A stretch of DNA of 64,000 nucleotides from Streptomyces viridochromogenes (GCF_001270495.1 NZ_LGUR01000014.1:62001-126000), one strand, 5' to 3'. Positions 24,311 through 32,851 are shown, counted from the first letter of the stretch. The notes: generated from the letters alone by a model not told the origin. Numbers and translations: made by a program.

Positions 24311-25579
24311 GTGAGCGTCGAACCTCCGTCGTCCGGCCGTCCCACAGGGCCGCCCTCGGGCCCCCTGTCGGGCCCGTCCCAGCCGCCCTCGGGTCCGCCC
24401 GCTCCGCCCCCGTCCGGCAGCGGAGCGGGAGCGCCGAGTCCTGAACCCCACCACCCCTGGTGGAAGTCCGTTCCCCGTATCGCGGTGCTCTCCACCGTGG
24501 TCGTGGCCGCCGTAATCCTCGCCGTCGTCCTCTCCCGCGGTGGCGGCGGCACCGGCGACACGGTGGGGGGAGAGGTCTTCCTCCAGTCCGCGGGCAGTAC
24601 GGGCCCCGATCCCTTCACCGAGTCGACGGCCACGGACAGGTCCGGCCCGGACATCACCCCGACCCCGGCCACCGAGTCGGCGACGCCGTCGAACACCGTA
24701 CGAGGCGTCGACGGCGGTGCGGCCGGCCTCTACAGCGGCAAGCGCAACGTCGCCAGCTGTGACGTGGAGAAGCAGGTCCAGAACTTCCAGGCGGCCCCGG
24801 AGAAGAACCGGGCGTTCGCGGCGGTCGCCCGCGTCGAGCCCTCCGACGTCCCCGCCTATCTGCGCTCGCTCACCCCCGTTCAGCTGCGCATGGACACCCG
24901 CGTCACCAACCACGGCTACCGCGAGGGCGCAGCCAACGGCTTCCAGGCCGTCCTCCAGTCCAGTACGGCGGTCCTCGTGGACGCCCATGGGGTGCCCCGG
25001 GTGCGCTGCGCCTGCGGTAACCCGCTGACCTCGCCGATCGCCCGGCAGGGCACGCTCAAGCAGACCGGTGACTCCTGGCCGTCGTACCGCTCCTCGAACG
25101 TCGTGGTGGTCATGCCCTCGACGAAGATCGTCAACGAGTTCGTCATCTACGACCACGACCGCGACGAGTGGATCGCCCGCCACCGTGGCGACGAGACCGA
25201 CAAGGACAAGAAGACCAAGCGCCCGCCGAAGCCCTCCCCGTCGGTGAGCGTGTCGACGCCGACGGCACCGAGCTCCCCGACGTCGACCGCCCCGTCCACG
25301 CCGTCGTCGAAGGACGAGCCGTCGAAGGACAAGCCGTCGAAGGACGAGTCGTCGAAGGACGAGTCGTCGAAGGACGAGTCGACGAAGGACGAGTCGACGA
25401 AGGACGAGCCGTCGAAGGACGAGCCGACCAAGGACGAGTCGACGACGAAGCCCGAGTCGACGACGAAGCCCGAGTCGCCAGGGACCACCACGTCGTCCCA
25501 GCCGCCGCCGGAGGAGGAGACGACCACCGAGTCACAGTCGGGATCCGTGGACACGCGGACGTCGTCCCCCTCGCTGTGA
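24311..25579 (+). CDS. DUF6777-type single-pass membrane protein with SKDE repeats
   Basis: A 422-residue protein. It has a Pro/Ser-rich cytosolic N-terminus (1-50), one membrane helix (about 54-76, IAVLSTVVVAAVILAVVLSR), and an extracytoplasmic domain of about 210 residues opening with EVFLQSAGSTGPDPFTEST and containing conserved cysteines (ASCDVEKQV, VRCACGNPL). A low-complexity tail follows, with nine [PS][ST]KDE units at residues 332-376. The domain corresponds to DUF6777, of unknown function. The tail is probably a wall-spanning stalk. GTG 24311 follows AAGAAGG. It is divergent from the streptophobe gene. Confidence 0.75.
   Translation: MSVEPPSSGRPTGPPSGPLSGPSQPPSGPPAPPPSGSGAGAPSPEPHHPWWKSVPRIAVLSTVVVAAVILAVVLSRGGGGTGDTVGGEVFLQSAGSTGPDPFTESTATDRSGPDITPTPATESATPSNTVRGVDGGAAGLYSGKRNVASCDVEKQVQNFQAAPEKNRAFAAVARVEPSDVPAYLRSLTPVQLRMDTRVTNHGYREGAANGFQAVLQSSTAVLVDAHGVPRVRCACGNPLTSPIARQGTLKQTGDSWPSYRSSNVVVVMPSTKIVNEFVIYDHDRDEWIARHRGDETDKDKKTKRPPKPSPSVSVSTPTAPSSPTSTAPSTPSSKDEPSKDKPSKDESSKDESSKDESTKDESTKDEPSKDEPTKDESTTKPESTTKPESPGTTTSSQPPPEEETTTESQSGSVDTRTSSPSL
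25304..25438 (+). repeat. nine 15-bp tandem repeats inside the DUF6777 gene
   Basis: Nine in-frame copies of a 15-bp unit (TCGTCGAAGGACGAG and variants) encode [PS][ST]KDE. The unit keeps frame, so copy number could vary without breaking the gene. It is a likely spot for strain polymorphism and assembly error. Confidence 0.85.
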
Positions 25580-25677
25580 CGTACGGCGCCACCTGCACGG
25601 TGACTGCGCGGCTCCGCTCTGGGTACGAGGACTGGTGCAGCAGCGTCCGGCCAGTCCGGCTTCCGAGAGAGAAACGC

Positions 25678-26133
25678 ATGATCGAGCACGTGGACGGGGC
25701 AGTGATTCCGACTGGTTTCGACGTGCCCGTGGAACCGCTACGGCGGGCGGCGCACTACAGCGGCGAACCGGGATGCATCGCCGAGGCACGGTCCTTCGCC
25801 GCGCTCTTCCTCGGCCGGCTCCGGACCGAGTGGTGCGCCACGATCGGGCAGCCCGCCGAGGACAAGGTCCTCCTCGTGGTCAGCGAGCTGGTCACCAACG
25901 CCGACCGGCACAGCAACGGCCCGTACATCCTGGACCTGGCGGGCACGGACGACGCGGTGACGGTCTGCGTGTACGACAGCAGCTCCGCCCTGCCCCGCCG
26001 CTACCCCAAGGATCCGGAACGGGTCGGCCGACACGGTCTGGAGATAGTGCACGCCCTTGCCGCGGAGGTCGCCGTGGAAAGGGTGCCGGTCGGCAAACTG
26101 GTGCGCGCGGTGCTGCCGCTGACCGACGCGTGA
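25678..26133 (+). CDS. anti-sigma-like HATPase (GHKL) regulator
   Basis: A 151-residue GHKL ATPase domain of the SpoIIAB/RsbW type. The N box is LVVSELVTNADRHS (about residues 63-76) and the G box GRHGLEIVHAL (about 117-127). Streptomyces encode dozens of these as stand-alone anti-sigma factors or switch kinases. No sigma factor or antagonist gene is adjacent, so the partner is unknown. ATG 25678 follows a GAGAG ribosome-binding site. It lies 98 bp after the DUF6777 gene on the same strand. Confidence 0.85.
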   Translation: MIEHVDGAVIPTGFDVPVEPLRRAAHYSGEPGCIAEARSFAALFLGRLRTEWCATIGQPAEDKVLLVVSELVTNADRHSNGPYILDLAGTDDAVTVCVYDSSSALPRRYPKDPERVGRHGLEIVHALAAEVAVERVPVGKLVRAVLPLTDA

Positions 26134-26210
26134 CGGTCCGGGGCCGCGATTTCCCCCAGGGCGGAATGCCGATCCCTTCCCCTCGCGGGCCGCGCTCATA
26201 GGCTGGGAAA

Positions 26211-26639
26211 GTGAGCAATCAAGCGCCGAACGAAGCCCGCGTCATTCCCTTGCGCCCACCGGCCGCCCGCCCACCGGCCGCCCCCGCGGCCATGCCGCCC
26301 GGCCCCGCCGCACCGCCGGGCCCCGCGGCCAGGGAACCGCTGTTCCGCGACCTGATCGGCGACGTCCTGCGCCGCGAGCGGCTCGCCCAGGAGCGTACGC
26401 TCAAGGACGTGGCCGACGCGGCCCGGATCTCCATGCCGTACCTCTCGGAGGTCGAGCGCGGCCGCAAGGAGGCCTCCTCGGAGGTCCTCGCGGCCGCCGC
26501 CCACGCCCTCGGACTCGGTCTCGGCGACCTGCTGTCGCTGGCGCAGGGCGAGTTGGTCCGGCTCACCAGCCGCCACGTGCCGGGCGGCAGCCACGGCAGG
26601 GCCGGTGCGCGGTACGACGGGCTGTGCCTGGCGGCGTGA
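26211..26639 (+). CDS. popR: PopR-like activator of clpP3-clpP4 (XRE/ClgR family)
   Basis: A 142-residue regulator. After a Pro/Ala-rich N-terminal 40 residues comes an XRE helix-turn-helix of the ClgR type (RLAQERTLKDVADAARISMP, then YLSEVERGRKEASSEVLAAA). It ends in Leu-Ala-Ala (GLCLAA). S. lividans PopR activates clpP3 clpP4 and is degraded by ClpP1/P2 through its terminal alanines. The gene is convergent with clpP4, only 15 bp apart. Start GTG 26211 sits 7 nt after a TAGGCT -10-like element, so it may be leaderless. Confidence 0.85.
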   Translation: MSNQAPNEARVIPLRPPAARPPAAPAAMPPGPAAPPGPAAREPLFRDLIGDVLRRERLAQERTLKDVADAARISMPYLSEVERGRKEASSEVLAAAAHALGLGLGDLLSLAQGELVRLTSRHVPGGSHGRAGARYDGLCLAA

Positions 26640-26657
26640 GGAAGCGCCGGCGCCTCA
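26637..26657. terminator. short hairpin shared by convergent popR and clpP4 ends
   Basis: TGAGG (26637-26641) pairs with CCTCA (26653-26657) around a CGCCGGCG core. The element contains the stop codons of both popR and clpP4, so it may serve both directions. The stem is short, so confidence is limited. Confidence 0.35.
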
Positions 26658-27257
26658 GACCCGCACGAGGCGCCGGCTCACCACCTCGTCGGCCAGCCCG
26701 TACGCCACCGCCTCCTCGGCGGTGAACACCTTGTCGCGATCCATGTCCGCGCGCAGCGTCGCGATGTCGTGGTGCGTGTGCCGGGCCAGCACCTCCTCGA
26801 CCTGCGAGCGGATCCGGACCATCTCCTTGGCCTGGAGGGCGAGATCGGACACCACGCCCCGGCTGCCCCCGCTGGCGGGCTGACCGAGCAGCACCCGCGC
26901 GTGCTCCAGCACGAACCGCCGCCCGGGATCCCCTCCGGCCAGCAGTACGGCCGCCGTGGACGCCGCCTGGCCCACGCAGAACGTGGAGATCGGCGCCTGC
27001 ACGTACGTCATCGTGTCGTAGATCGCCATGAGCGAAGTGAACGAGCCGCCGGGGGAGTTGATGTAGATCGCGACCTCGCTCTCCGGCGACGCCGACTCCA
27101 GATGGAGCAGTTGCGCGATGACGACGTTGGCGACGCCGTCGTCGATCTCCGTGCCGAGGAAGATGATCCGCTCCGACAGCAGCCGGCTGAACACGTCGTA
27201 GGACCGCTCGCCCTGCGGGGTGCGCTCGACGACGTTCGGAATCGTGTAGGTCCCCAT
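26655..27257 (-). CDS. clpP4: ClpP4-like protease subunit lacking the catalytic His
   Basis: A 200-residue ClpP-fold protein. Conserved parts include [20 protein letters not shown], the nucleophile region [14 protein letters not shown], and [19 protein letters not shown] with the triad Asp. Where ClpP has the catalytic His (MIHQP in E. coli) this protein reads LLGQP, so His is replaced by Gly. It is therefore probably an inactive partner that forms mixed rings with ClpP3. It starts one base after the clpP3 stop (TGA-C-ATG), implying translational coupling. Induction by PopR is expected when ClpP1/P2 activity falls. Confidence 0.88.
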   Translation of the reverse strand: MGTYTIPNVVERTPQGERSYDVFSRLLSERIIFLGTEIDDGVANVVIAQLLHLESASPESEVAIYINSPGGSFTSLMAIYDTMTYVQAPISTFCVGQAASTAAVLLAGGDPGRRFVLEHARVLLGQPASGGSRGVVSDLALQAKEMVRIRSQVEEVLARHTHHDIATLRADMDRDKVFTAEEAVAYGLADEVVSRRLVRV

Positions 27258-27258
27258 G

Positions 27259-27897
27259 TCACAGCCCCATCCGTCGTCGGGAGGAAGCCGGGCGGACGTC
27301 CGCGAGGGACTCCACCACCCGGTCCACCATGCCGTACTCCCTGGCCTCCTCGGCCGTGAACCAGCGGTCGCGGTCACCGTCCCGGGAGATGGTCTCCGGA
27401 CTCTGGCCGGTGTGCTCCGCGGTGATCCGCTCGATGGTCCTCTTGGTGAACTCCAGGTTCTCCGCCTGGATCTCGATGTCGGCGGTGGTGCCGCCGATGC
27501 CCGCCGACGGCTGGTGCATCATGATCCGCGCGTTCGGCAGCGCGTACCGCTTGCCCTCGGCGCCGACGCTGAGCAGGAACTGGCCCATGCTGGCCGCGAA
27601 GCCCATGGCGAGCGTCGAGACGTCGTTCGGGATCAGCCGCATCGTGTCGTAGATGGCGAGCCCCGCGTGCACCGAGCCGCCCGGGCTGTTGATGTACAGG
27701 GCGATGTCGGTGCGCGGGTCCTCCGCGGACAGGATCAGCAGCTGGGCGCAGACCCGGTTCGCGGAGACCTCGTCGACCTGGGTGCCCAGCAGGACGATGC
27801 GCTGCGCCAGCAGTTGGGACGCGAGCTGGTCGTCGAAGCGGGTGGGCGGGGTGTCGCCCTCCTCCGCCCGCGGAGCGAGGGTGCTGAGTGGTGTCAT
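27259..27897 (-). CDS. clpP3: ClpP3 protease subunit
   Basis: A 212-residue ClpP serine-protease subunit. The triad is complete: Ser in GFAASMGQF, His in MMHQPSAG, and Asp in [34 protein letters not shown] is the substrate-binding strand. It should assemble in the cytosol with ClpP4 into barrels working with Clp ATPases. ATG 27897 has a GGAG ribosome-binding site. Two abutting PopR-type boxes lie 73-102 bp upstream, so it is the first gene of the PopR-controlled operon. Confidence 0.93.
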   Translation of the reverse strand: MTPLSTLAPRAEEGDTPPTRFDDQLASQLLAQRIVLLGTQVDEVSANRVCAQLLILSAEDPRTDIALYINSPGGSVHAGLAIYDTMRLIPNDVSTLAMGFAASMGQFLLSVGAEGKRYALPNARIMMHQPSAGIGGTTADIEIQAENLEFTKRTIERITAEHTGQSPETISRDGDRDRWFTAEEAREYGMVDRVVESLADVRPASSRRRMGL

Positions 27898-27969
27898 CGG
27901 TTCTCCTCGTCGTGTCGTGGATGCCGTCGACTCCACTCTCGACCGCGGACGAGGCCGGAACGACCCTTC

Positions 27970-27999
27970 TCTGCCCGTGGCAGATTCGCCACGGGCAGA
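27970..27999 (-). promoter_or_regulatory. two abutting PopR-type boxes upstream of clpP3
   Basis: TCTGCC-CGT-GGCAGA (27970-27984) is an exact match to the TCTGCC-N3-GGCAGA motif I recall for S. lividans PopR. It is followed without a gap by TTCGCC-ACG-GGCAGA (27985-27999), a variant copy. They lie 73 bp upstream of the clpP3 ATG, suitable for an activator. The whole block also reads as an inverted repeat with 13-bp arms. Confidence 0.8.
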
Positions 28000-28007
28000 G
28001 CGCCGGG

Positions 28008-29213
28008 TCAGCCCTTCTCGCGCAACTGCCGGAAGAACGCCCGTACGTCGTCCACCAGCAGGTCGGGCTCCTCCATCGCCGCGAAGTGCCCGCCCCGGTC
28101 GAGCTCCGTCCAGCGCACGATGTTCTCCGTACGGTCGGCCTTGTGGCGCAGCGGGATCTGCGGATCGCCGGGGAACGAGGCCACCGCGGTCGGGGCGGTC
28201 GAGGGCTCGTGCGGAGCGGCGATCCCCTCGCCCGTGGCGTGGGCGCGCTCGTAGTAGACCCGGGCGGACGAACCGGCCGTGCCGGTCAGCCAGTACAGCA
28301 TCACGTTCGTGAGCATCAGATCCCGGTCGACGGCCTCCTCGGGCAGCCGCTCGGAGTCCGTCCACTCCTGGAACTTCTCGACGATCCAGGCGAGTTGGCC
28401 GACCGGCGAGTCCGTGAGCGCGTACGACAGGGTCTGCGGCCGGGTGGACTGCACATGGAAGTAGCCCGTCCCGTCGCGGAACCATTCGGTCCACCGGTGC
28501 CACGAGGTGAGCGTGCGCTCCCGTTCCCGCGGGCTCAGCGCCTCCAGTTCCTCGGGGGTCGGCTCGGTGGCCGCCTGCGCGCCGGGCAGCAGATTGAGGT
28601 GGATGCCGATGGCCCGGTCCGGGTGGACGCGGCCCAGCTCGCGGGAGACGGCCGCGCCCCAGTCGCCGCCCTGGGCACCGAACCGCTGGTAGCCGAGGCG
28701 GGTCATCAGCTCGGCCCACGCGTCGGCGATCCGGCGCGCCTCCCAGCCGGCCTCCCGGGTGGGCCCGGAGAACCCGAAGCCGGGGATGCTCGGCAGCACG
28801 ACGTGGAAGGCGTCGGCGGGGTCACCGCCGTGCGCCACGGGATCCGTCAACGGTCCGACGACATCGAGGAACTCGACGATCGAGCCCGGCCAGCCGTGCG
28901 TGACGATCAGCGGGGTGGCATCGGGCTCGGGGGAGCGGACATGGGCGAAGTGCACGTGCGCCCCGTCGATCTCGGTGGTGAAATGCGGCCACTCGTTCAG
29001 CCGCGCCTCGGCGGCCCGCCAGTCGTAGTCGTGCCGCCAGTACCGCACCAGCTCGCGCAGATACTCCGACGGAACGCCGTACGCCCACCCCACCCCGGGC
29101 AGTTCGTCGGGCCACCGCACGCCGTCGAGGCGCCGGTGGAGATCGTCCAGGTCGCTCTGCGGAATGTCGATACGGAAGGGCCGGATGCCGCTGTCGGCGG
29201 GCGAAGACGTCAT
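28008..29213 (-). CDS. epoxide hydrolase (alpha/beta hydrolase with EHN domain)
   Basis: A 401-residue enzyme of the microsomal epoxide hydrolase type. The N-terminal EHN lid segment (about 10-120, FRIDIPQSDLDDLHRRLDGV, WPDELPG) precedes the alpha/beta hydrolase core. Key motifs are HGWPGS (oxyanion hole), nucleophile Asp in AQGGDWGAAVS, and the base His in DRGGHFAAMEEP near the end. It hydrolyses epoxides to diols; the natural substrate is unknown. Start ATG 29213 agrees with the family. It is divergent from a VOC protein at 29338. Confidence 0.9.
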   Translation of the reverse strand: MTSSPADSGIRPFRIDIPQSDLDDLHRRLDGVRWPDELPGVGWAYGVPSEYLRELVRYWRHDYDWRAAEARLNEWPHFTTEIDGAHVHFAHVRSPEPDATPLIVTHGWPGSIVEFLDVVGPLTDPVAHGGDPADAFHVVLPSIPGFGFSGPTREAGWEARRIADAWAELMTRLGYQRFGAQGGDWGAAVSRELGRVHPDRAIGIHLNLLPGAQAATEPTPEELEALSPRERERTLTSWHRWTEWFRDGTGYFHVQSTRPQTLSYALTDSPVGQLAWIVEKFQEWTDSERLPEEAVDRDLMLTNVMLYWLTGTAGSSARVYYERAHATGEGIAAPHEPSTAPTAVASFPGDPQIPLRHKADRTENIVRWTELDRGGHFAAMEEPDLLVDDVRAFFRQLREKG

Positions 29214-29337
29214 GCCCGCGATGCTAGGCCGGAACCGTGTAGCGGCCATCCGCATTAACCGGCCACGCGACCGATGAGTTCCGGGGCGAGGATCGGTCGA
29301 CAGAGGTGACAGCGTTCCGCACGCCCAGGAGGTACTC

Positions 29338-29820
29338 ATGGCATCCGACGGTTTCACCACGTGTCTCTGGTTCGACGGCCAGGCAGAGGAGGCCGCCCAT
29401 TTCTACGTCTCGATCTTCAAGAACTCCAGCGTGGGCGAGATCGTGCGCTACCCCGAGGGAGCGATGCAGCCCGCGGGCAGCGTGATGACCGTCGAGTTCA
29501 CGGCCAACGGCGCGAAATTCCTCGGGCTCAACGGCGGCCCCCAGTTCAAGTTCACCGAGGCGACCTCCTTCATGGTCTTCTGCGAGAACCAGGAGGAGAT
29601 CGACTACTACTGGGCCAAGCTCACCGAGAACGGTGGCGAGCCCGGCCCGTGCGGCTGGCTCAAGGACAGGTTCGGCGTGTCCTGGCAGGTCATCCCGGAC
29701 CGGCTCCAGTCGATGGTCGCCGACCCGGACCCGGCGAAGGCGGCCCGCGTGACCAAGGCGTTCATGGCGATGGGCAAGTTCGACATCGCCGCGCTCGACA
29801 AGGCCTACGCGGGCGAGTGA
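29338..29820 (+). CDS. PhnB/VOC-family protein
   Basis: A 160-residue protein of the PhnB-like branch of the VOC fold, often annotated as 3-demethylubiquinone-9 methyltransferase-like. Visible family marks are TTCLWFDGQAEEAAHFYVSI at the N-terminus, LNGGPQFKFTEATSFMV in the middle, and WLKDRFGVSWQVIP. These proteins rarely have methyltransferase activity and their role is open. ATG 29338 has a textbook GGAGG site. It ends 7 bp before the convergent SGNH lipoprotein gene. Confidence 0.87.
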   Translation: MASDGFTTCLWFDGQAEEAAHFYVSIFKNSSVGEIVRYPEGAMQPAGSVMTVEFTANGAKFLGLNGGPQFKFTEATSFMVFCENQEEIDYYWAKLTENGGEPGPCGWLKDRFGVSWQVIPDRLQSMVADPDPAKAARVTKAFMAMGKFDIAALDKAYAGE

Positions 29821-29827
29821 GCCCGGC

Positions 29828-30730
29828 CTACGGGTTCTCGCGGATCACCCCGGTGATCGCCTGGGCGATCCGCAGGATCCCGGGGGAGCGGACCGGGCAC
29901 GGCTTCGGGGTCGAGGTCGTGGGCGCCAGACAGAAGTGCAGGTAGTCGTCGTCGCGGTGCAGTGCCGTCCGGTCGCGCCCCGGCTGGGTGCAGTACTCCG
30001 CGTGCTCGCGCTCGTACGCCGTGCACGGCAGGTACTGCACCCAGGAGTAGCGCGCCCCGGCCGCACTCACCGCCTTGCCCGCGTCGGCGACCAGGTCGCC
30101 CGAGGCCGCGGCCTGCTGCTCGTAGAGGGCGTTGACGCGCCGGACCCGGTCGGGAGTGATCGGGTCCGGGCCCTGCGACACCCAGACGATCCGGGCGTCG
30201 CCGGCAGCGGCGATCTGGTCGGCGAGCCGCTCCATGTCGGCCGCGTACCGCTGGAAGTACTTCTCGGGAGAGGCGTCGTAGGTGATCCCGTCCATGCACG
30301 GTGTGTAGCCCCACGCGTTGCCCCAGAACTGAAGCACCACGAAGTCCGGCCGCAGCCGGCGCACCAGGGCGGCCGCCTTGTCCGCCACCGGGACGAGGGA
30401 CCGCTCGCTGGTGCCCTCCAGGTAGTCGCACAGGGTGGTTCCCGAGTACGGGGCGCTCGTGTACCTCGCCCGTAAGTCGCGGCGCAGCTCCTGACCGAGT
30501 ACCTTCTGCGCCTCCATCGCGAGCGAGTCGCCCAGATACAGCACGGTGGGCGCCGCCGGCTTCGCGGAGGTGGCGCTCGGTGACGCCGGCGCCCTCTGCT
30601 GCGTGGTGACCGACGCCCGCGGGATGTCCGGGGGCGGTGCGGCCTCCGGCCCGGACGCCGGGTCCCCGCACGCACCGAGCAGCACGGCGGCCAGCAGTGC
30701 GCCCAATCCCACGATCCACGGCTTCCGCAT
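29828..30730 (-). CDS. SGNH-hydrolase lipoprotein
   Basis: A 300-residue exported lipoprotein. The signal peptide MRKPWIVGLGALLAAVLLGAC has a lipobox with the lipidated Cys at about residue 21. After a Pro/Ser linker, the SGNH esterase fold starts with LYLGDSLAMEA (catalytic Ser), continues with the GNAWGY block, and ends with DDDYLHFC (Asp-x-x-His). Related SGNH proteins deacylate polysaccharides or lipids at the cell surface; the substrate here is unknown. The start ATG 30730 has a CAGGAG site. Confidence 0.85.
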   Translation of the reverse strand: MRKPWIVGLGALLAAVLLGACGDPASGPEAAPPPDIPRASVTTQQRAPASPSATSAKPAAPTVLYLGDSLAMEAQKVLGQELRRDLRARYTSAPYSGTTLCDYLEGTSERSLVPVADKAAALVRRLRPDFVVLQFWGNAWGYTPCMDGITYDASPEKYFQRYAADMERLADQIAAAGDARIVWVSQGPDPITPDRVRRVNALYEQQAAASGDLVADAGKAVSAAGARYSWVQYLPCTAYEREHAEYCTQPGRDRTALHRDDDYLHFCLAPTTSTPKPCPVRSPGILRIAQAITGVIRENP

Positions 30731-30847
30731 ACGGCAACTCCTGCCCCGGGCACCGAAAACGGTTCCCCAGGCAAGCACAGCCGGGTCCCGGGGGGAAGAC
30801 CCGCGTCGGCCACGGAACACCATGGCCGACGCGTATTCGACACCCGC

Positions 30848-31765
30848 TCAGACGCGGTCCGCCGCGATCAGCAGGTACTGGAAGCTGCCGTTGCGGTACG
30901 CGTTCAGGAAGGTTTCCTCGATGCCCGTCACCAGGTGATCGGCCTCGCTGCGCAACTCCCAGTAGGGGATGGTCGCCTCGGTGAGGTCCTCCACCTGGAC
31001 CGGGACGAGCCGGTTGCGGGCCATGGCGCGGAAGTACTCCGAGCGTGGGTGGATGTCGCAGATGTAGTGGGCGTTGATGAGGGACACCTCGCGGGACGCC
31101 CGCCCGTAGGTGTCGTTGTAGCAGCCGGTGATGGTCACATAGCGCCCCCCGCGGCGCAGCAGCCGGGCGTGCTCGGCGAACAGCAGGTCGAGCTCGACGT
31201 ACATGGTGGACTCGTTGTTCCAGGAGGCGGCGTACGCCCCGGACTTGAGCCCGGTGTCCAGCATGTTGCGGTGGTGGTAGCGGACCCGGCCGTCGATCCC
31301 CCGCTTACGGGCCTGGGCGTTCGCGAACTCGGCCTGTTTCTCCGAGATGGTGACGCCGTCGGCGTGGCAGCCGTACCGCAGATGCGCCACCACACTGCCG
31401 CCGCCGCGCCCGCACCCGGCGTCGAAGACGCGGTCGGCGGGGGAGAGGGGGCCGAGACGGTCGGCGAGGAGTTCGGCCTGGGCGTGCTCCAGCCGGTGCA
31501 GTTCGGTGGTGATGCGCTCCCGGCGCAGCTCCGGGTCGGGTTCGTCGAGCACGGTGCGGTCGGCGGCTCCGATGCCGTAGTGATGGTGGTAGAGGTCGTC
31601 GAGCTTTCCGAGTTCGAGGTTGACCGGGTTCTCCTCGGCGTTCCAGTAGTCCGCGACACGGGTCTGGTACGTCGACTGGGTCGGCACCTGTGCTGCCTTG
31701 GTGCCGGCTTCGGGGGCGATGGTCAACGGTGACTCCTTGTGCTGGTGCTTATGACGCTCTGTCAT
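30848..31765 (-). CDS. mtf: geranyl diphosphate 2-C-methyltransferase
   Basis: A 305-residue SAM-dependent methyltransferase. The SAM motif I is VFDAGCGRGGGSVVAHLRYG, followed by GVTISEKQAEFANAQ. SWNNESTMYVEL and the aromatic-rich IPYWELRSEADH belong to the GPP-methyltransferase subgroup. It methylates geranyl diphosphate at C-2, the first step to 2-methylisoborneol. The gene follows the 2-MIB synthase by 11 bp in the eshA-tpc-mtf operon, an order known from S. coelicolor SCO7699-7701. Subfamily assignment is strong because all three genes are present. Confidence 0.92.
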   Translation of the reverse strand: MTERHKHQHKESPLTIAPEAGTKAAQVPTQSTYQTRVADYWNAEENPVNLELGKLDDLYHHHYGIGAADRTVLDEPDPELRRERITTELHRLEHAQAELLADRLGPLSPADRVFDAGCGRGGGSVVAHLRYGCHADGVTISEKQAEFANAQARKRGIDGRVRYHHRNMLDTGLKSGAYAASWNNESTMYVELDLLFAEHARLLRRGGRYVTITGCYNDTYGRASREVSLINAHYICDIHPRSEYFRAMARNRLVPVQVEDLTEATIPYWELRSEADHLVTGIEETFLNAYRNGSFQYLLIAADRV

Positions 31766-31776
31766 TCGTTCGCGCT

Positions 31777-32835
31777 TTACCAGTAGTTGGGCAGGTGGTA
31801 GCGATGGCTGTTGGTGGCGTGCCAGTCGTGGTTGCCGGCCACCCAGTCGGACAGGCTCCGGACGTAGCGCTCGACGAGCGGCGAGGTGGCGGACAGCAGG
31901 GCCGACTCCTCCTCGAACGCCTCCATGATCCGGTTGTGGACCTCGACGGCCTTCAGATACGCCGTCTTGAGACCGCAGCGCTCGTTCGCGGCGATGACCT
32001 GCGGCAGATTCAGATGGTCGGGGTCGCTCGCCAGCTCCTTGGTGAAGGAGTAGAGGTCGTTGACGATCGTGGTGGCGTTGCAGGCCAGCGCCGTGATCCG
32101 CTGGATCTCGGGACGGGCGTAGACCGCCTCGGGCAGCTCGTAGCCGTCCACGGCGTCCACGATCGACAGACAGGGGCGGAAGTTGTTGAACTGCCGCATC
32201 ACCAGGTACTCCCAGACCTGAGGGATGTACCGGGTCTCCGCCCAGGCGGCCTCCGCCAGATAGCCCAGGTGCAGCCGGGCGATGTCGTGGACGAAGCGGT
32301 CGGTCTGGCTCGGTGTGGCGAAGCCGGCGTAGTCCTGGAGGGCGAAGTGGTACGAACGCAGCGGACCGTCGGCCCGCACGCCCTCCCGCCACTCCGCCTC
32401 CAGCTCGGGAATGCCGTGGAACGGGTCGAGTGCCGACTGGGCCATGATCAGACGGCCCCCGAGGCCCCGCCGCGCCCCGCCGCGGCCCTCGTCCTCCTCG
32501 CAGTAGCAGGAGTCGACGACGTTCTCGGCGAGCAGCAACTCGCCGGCGACCGTCAGACGTTCGAGATCGACAGCCTCCGGGTGCTGAAGCACCACGGCCC
32601 GCCCGAACTGGAACCCCGAGAAGTCGCCCTGCCATGCCTCGGGGAACAGATCGAGACGCCGGGCCCAGTCCTCCAGCCTGCGGTCGACCTCCGCGGCCTT
32701 CTCGGGGTCGGCGGGGGCGACCTGCCGGTACCGGAGCCCGGGGATCGCCCCGCCGCGCCGCTGGGTGCGGATGGTGCTCGCGATGTTCGGCGGGCCCGGC
32801 AGTGCGAAGCCGGGGGTGGGGGAGGACGTGCTCAT
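31777..32835 (-). CDS. tpc: 2-methylisoborneol synthase, short N-terminus
   Basis: A 352-residue class I terpene cyclase that converts 2-methyl-GPP to 2-methylisoborneol. The metal motif at 108-115 reads DSCYCEED, and the NSE triad is NDLYSFTKE near 251. In the S. coelicolor enzyme I recall DDCYCED, so the second Asp is Ser here. The N-terminal segment before the cyclase fold is about 45 residues, much shorter than in the 440-residue S. coelicolor protein, yet it keeps a Pro/Gly stretch (GFALPGPPNIAST) that could direct loading into the EshA shell. ATG 32835 follows GGAG. Confidence 0.92.
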   Translation of the reverse strand: MSTSSPTPGFALPGPPNIASTIRTQRRGGAIPGLRYRQVAPADPEKAAEVDRRLEDWARRLDLFPEAWQGDFSGFQFGRAVVLQHPEAVDLERLTVAGELLLAENVVDSCYCEEDEGRGGARRGLGGRLIMAQSALDPFHGIPELEAEWREGVRADGPLRSYHFALQDYAGFATPSQTDRFVHDIARLHLGYLAEAAWAETRYIPQVWEYLVMRQFNNFRPCLSIVDAVDGYELPEAVYARPEIQRITALACNATTIVNDLYSFTKELASDPDHLNLPQVIAANERCGLKTAYLKAVEVHNRIMEAFEEESALLSATSPLVERYVRSLSDWVAGNHDWHATNSHRYHLPNYW

Positions 32836-32851
32836 CGGGTGCTCCACGCGG

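Noticed and set aside
25304..25438. Regular repeats considered as a CRISPR array
   Set aside because: There are no spacers between units, they are in frame inside a coding gene, and no cas genes are present.
25147..25689. Minus-strand frame with DSSFDDSSF-type repeats resembling a surface protein
   Set aside because: It is the mirror of the 15-bp repeats in the DUF6777 gene, which has a membrane helix and conserved cysteines on the plus strand.
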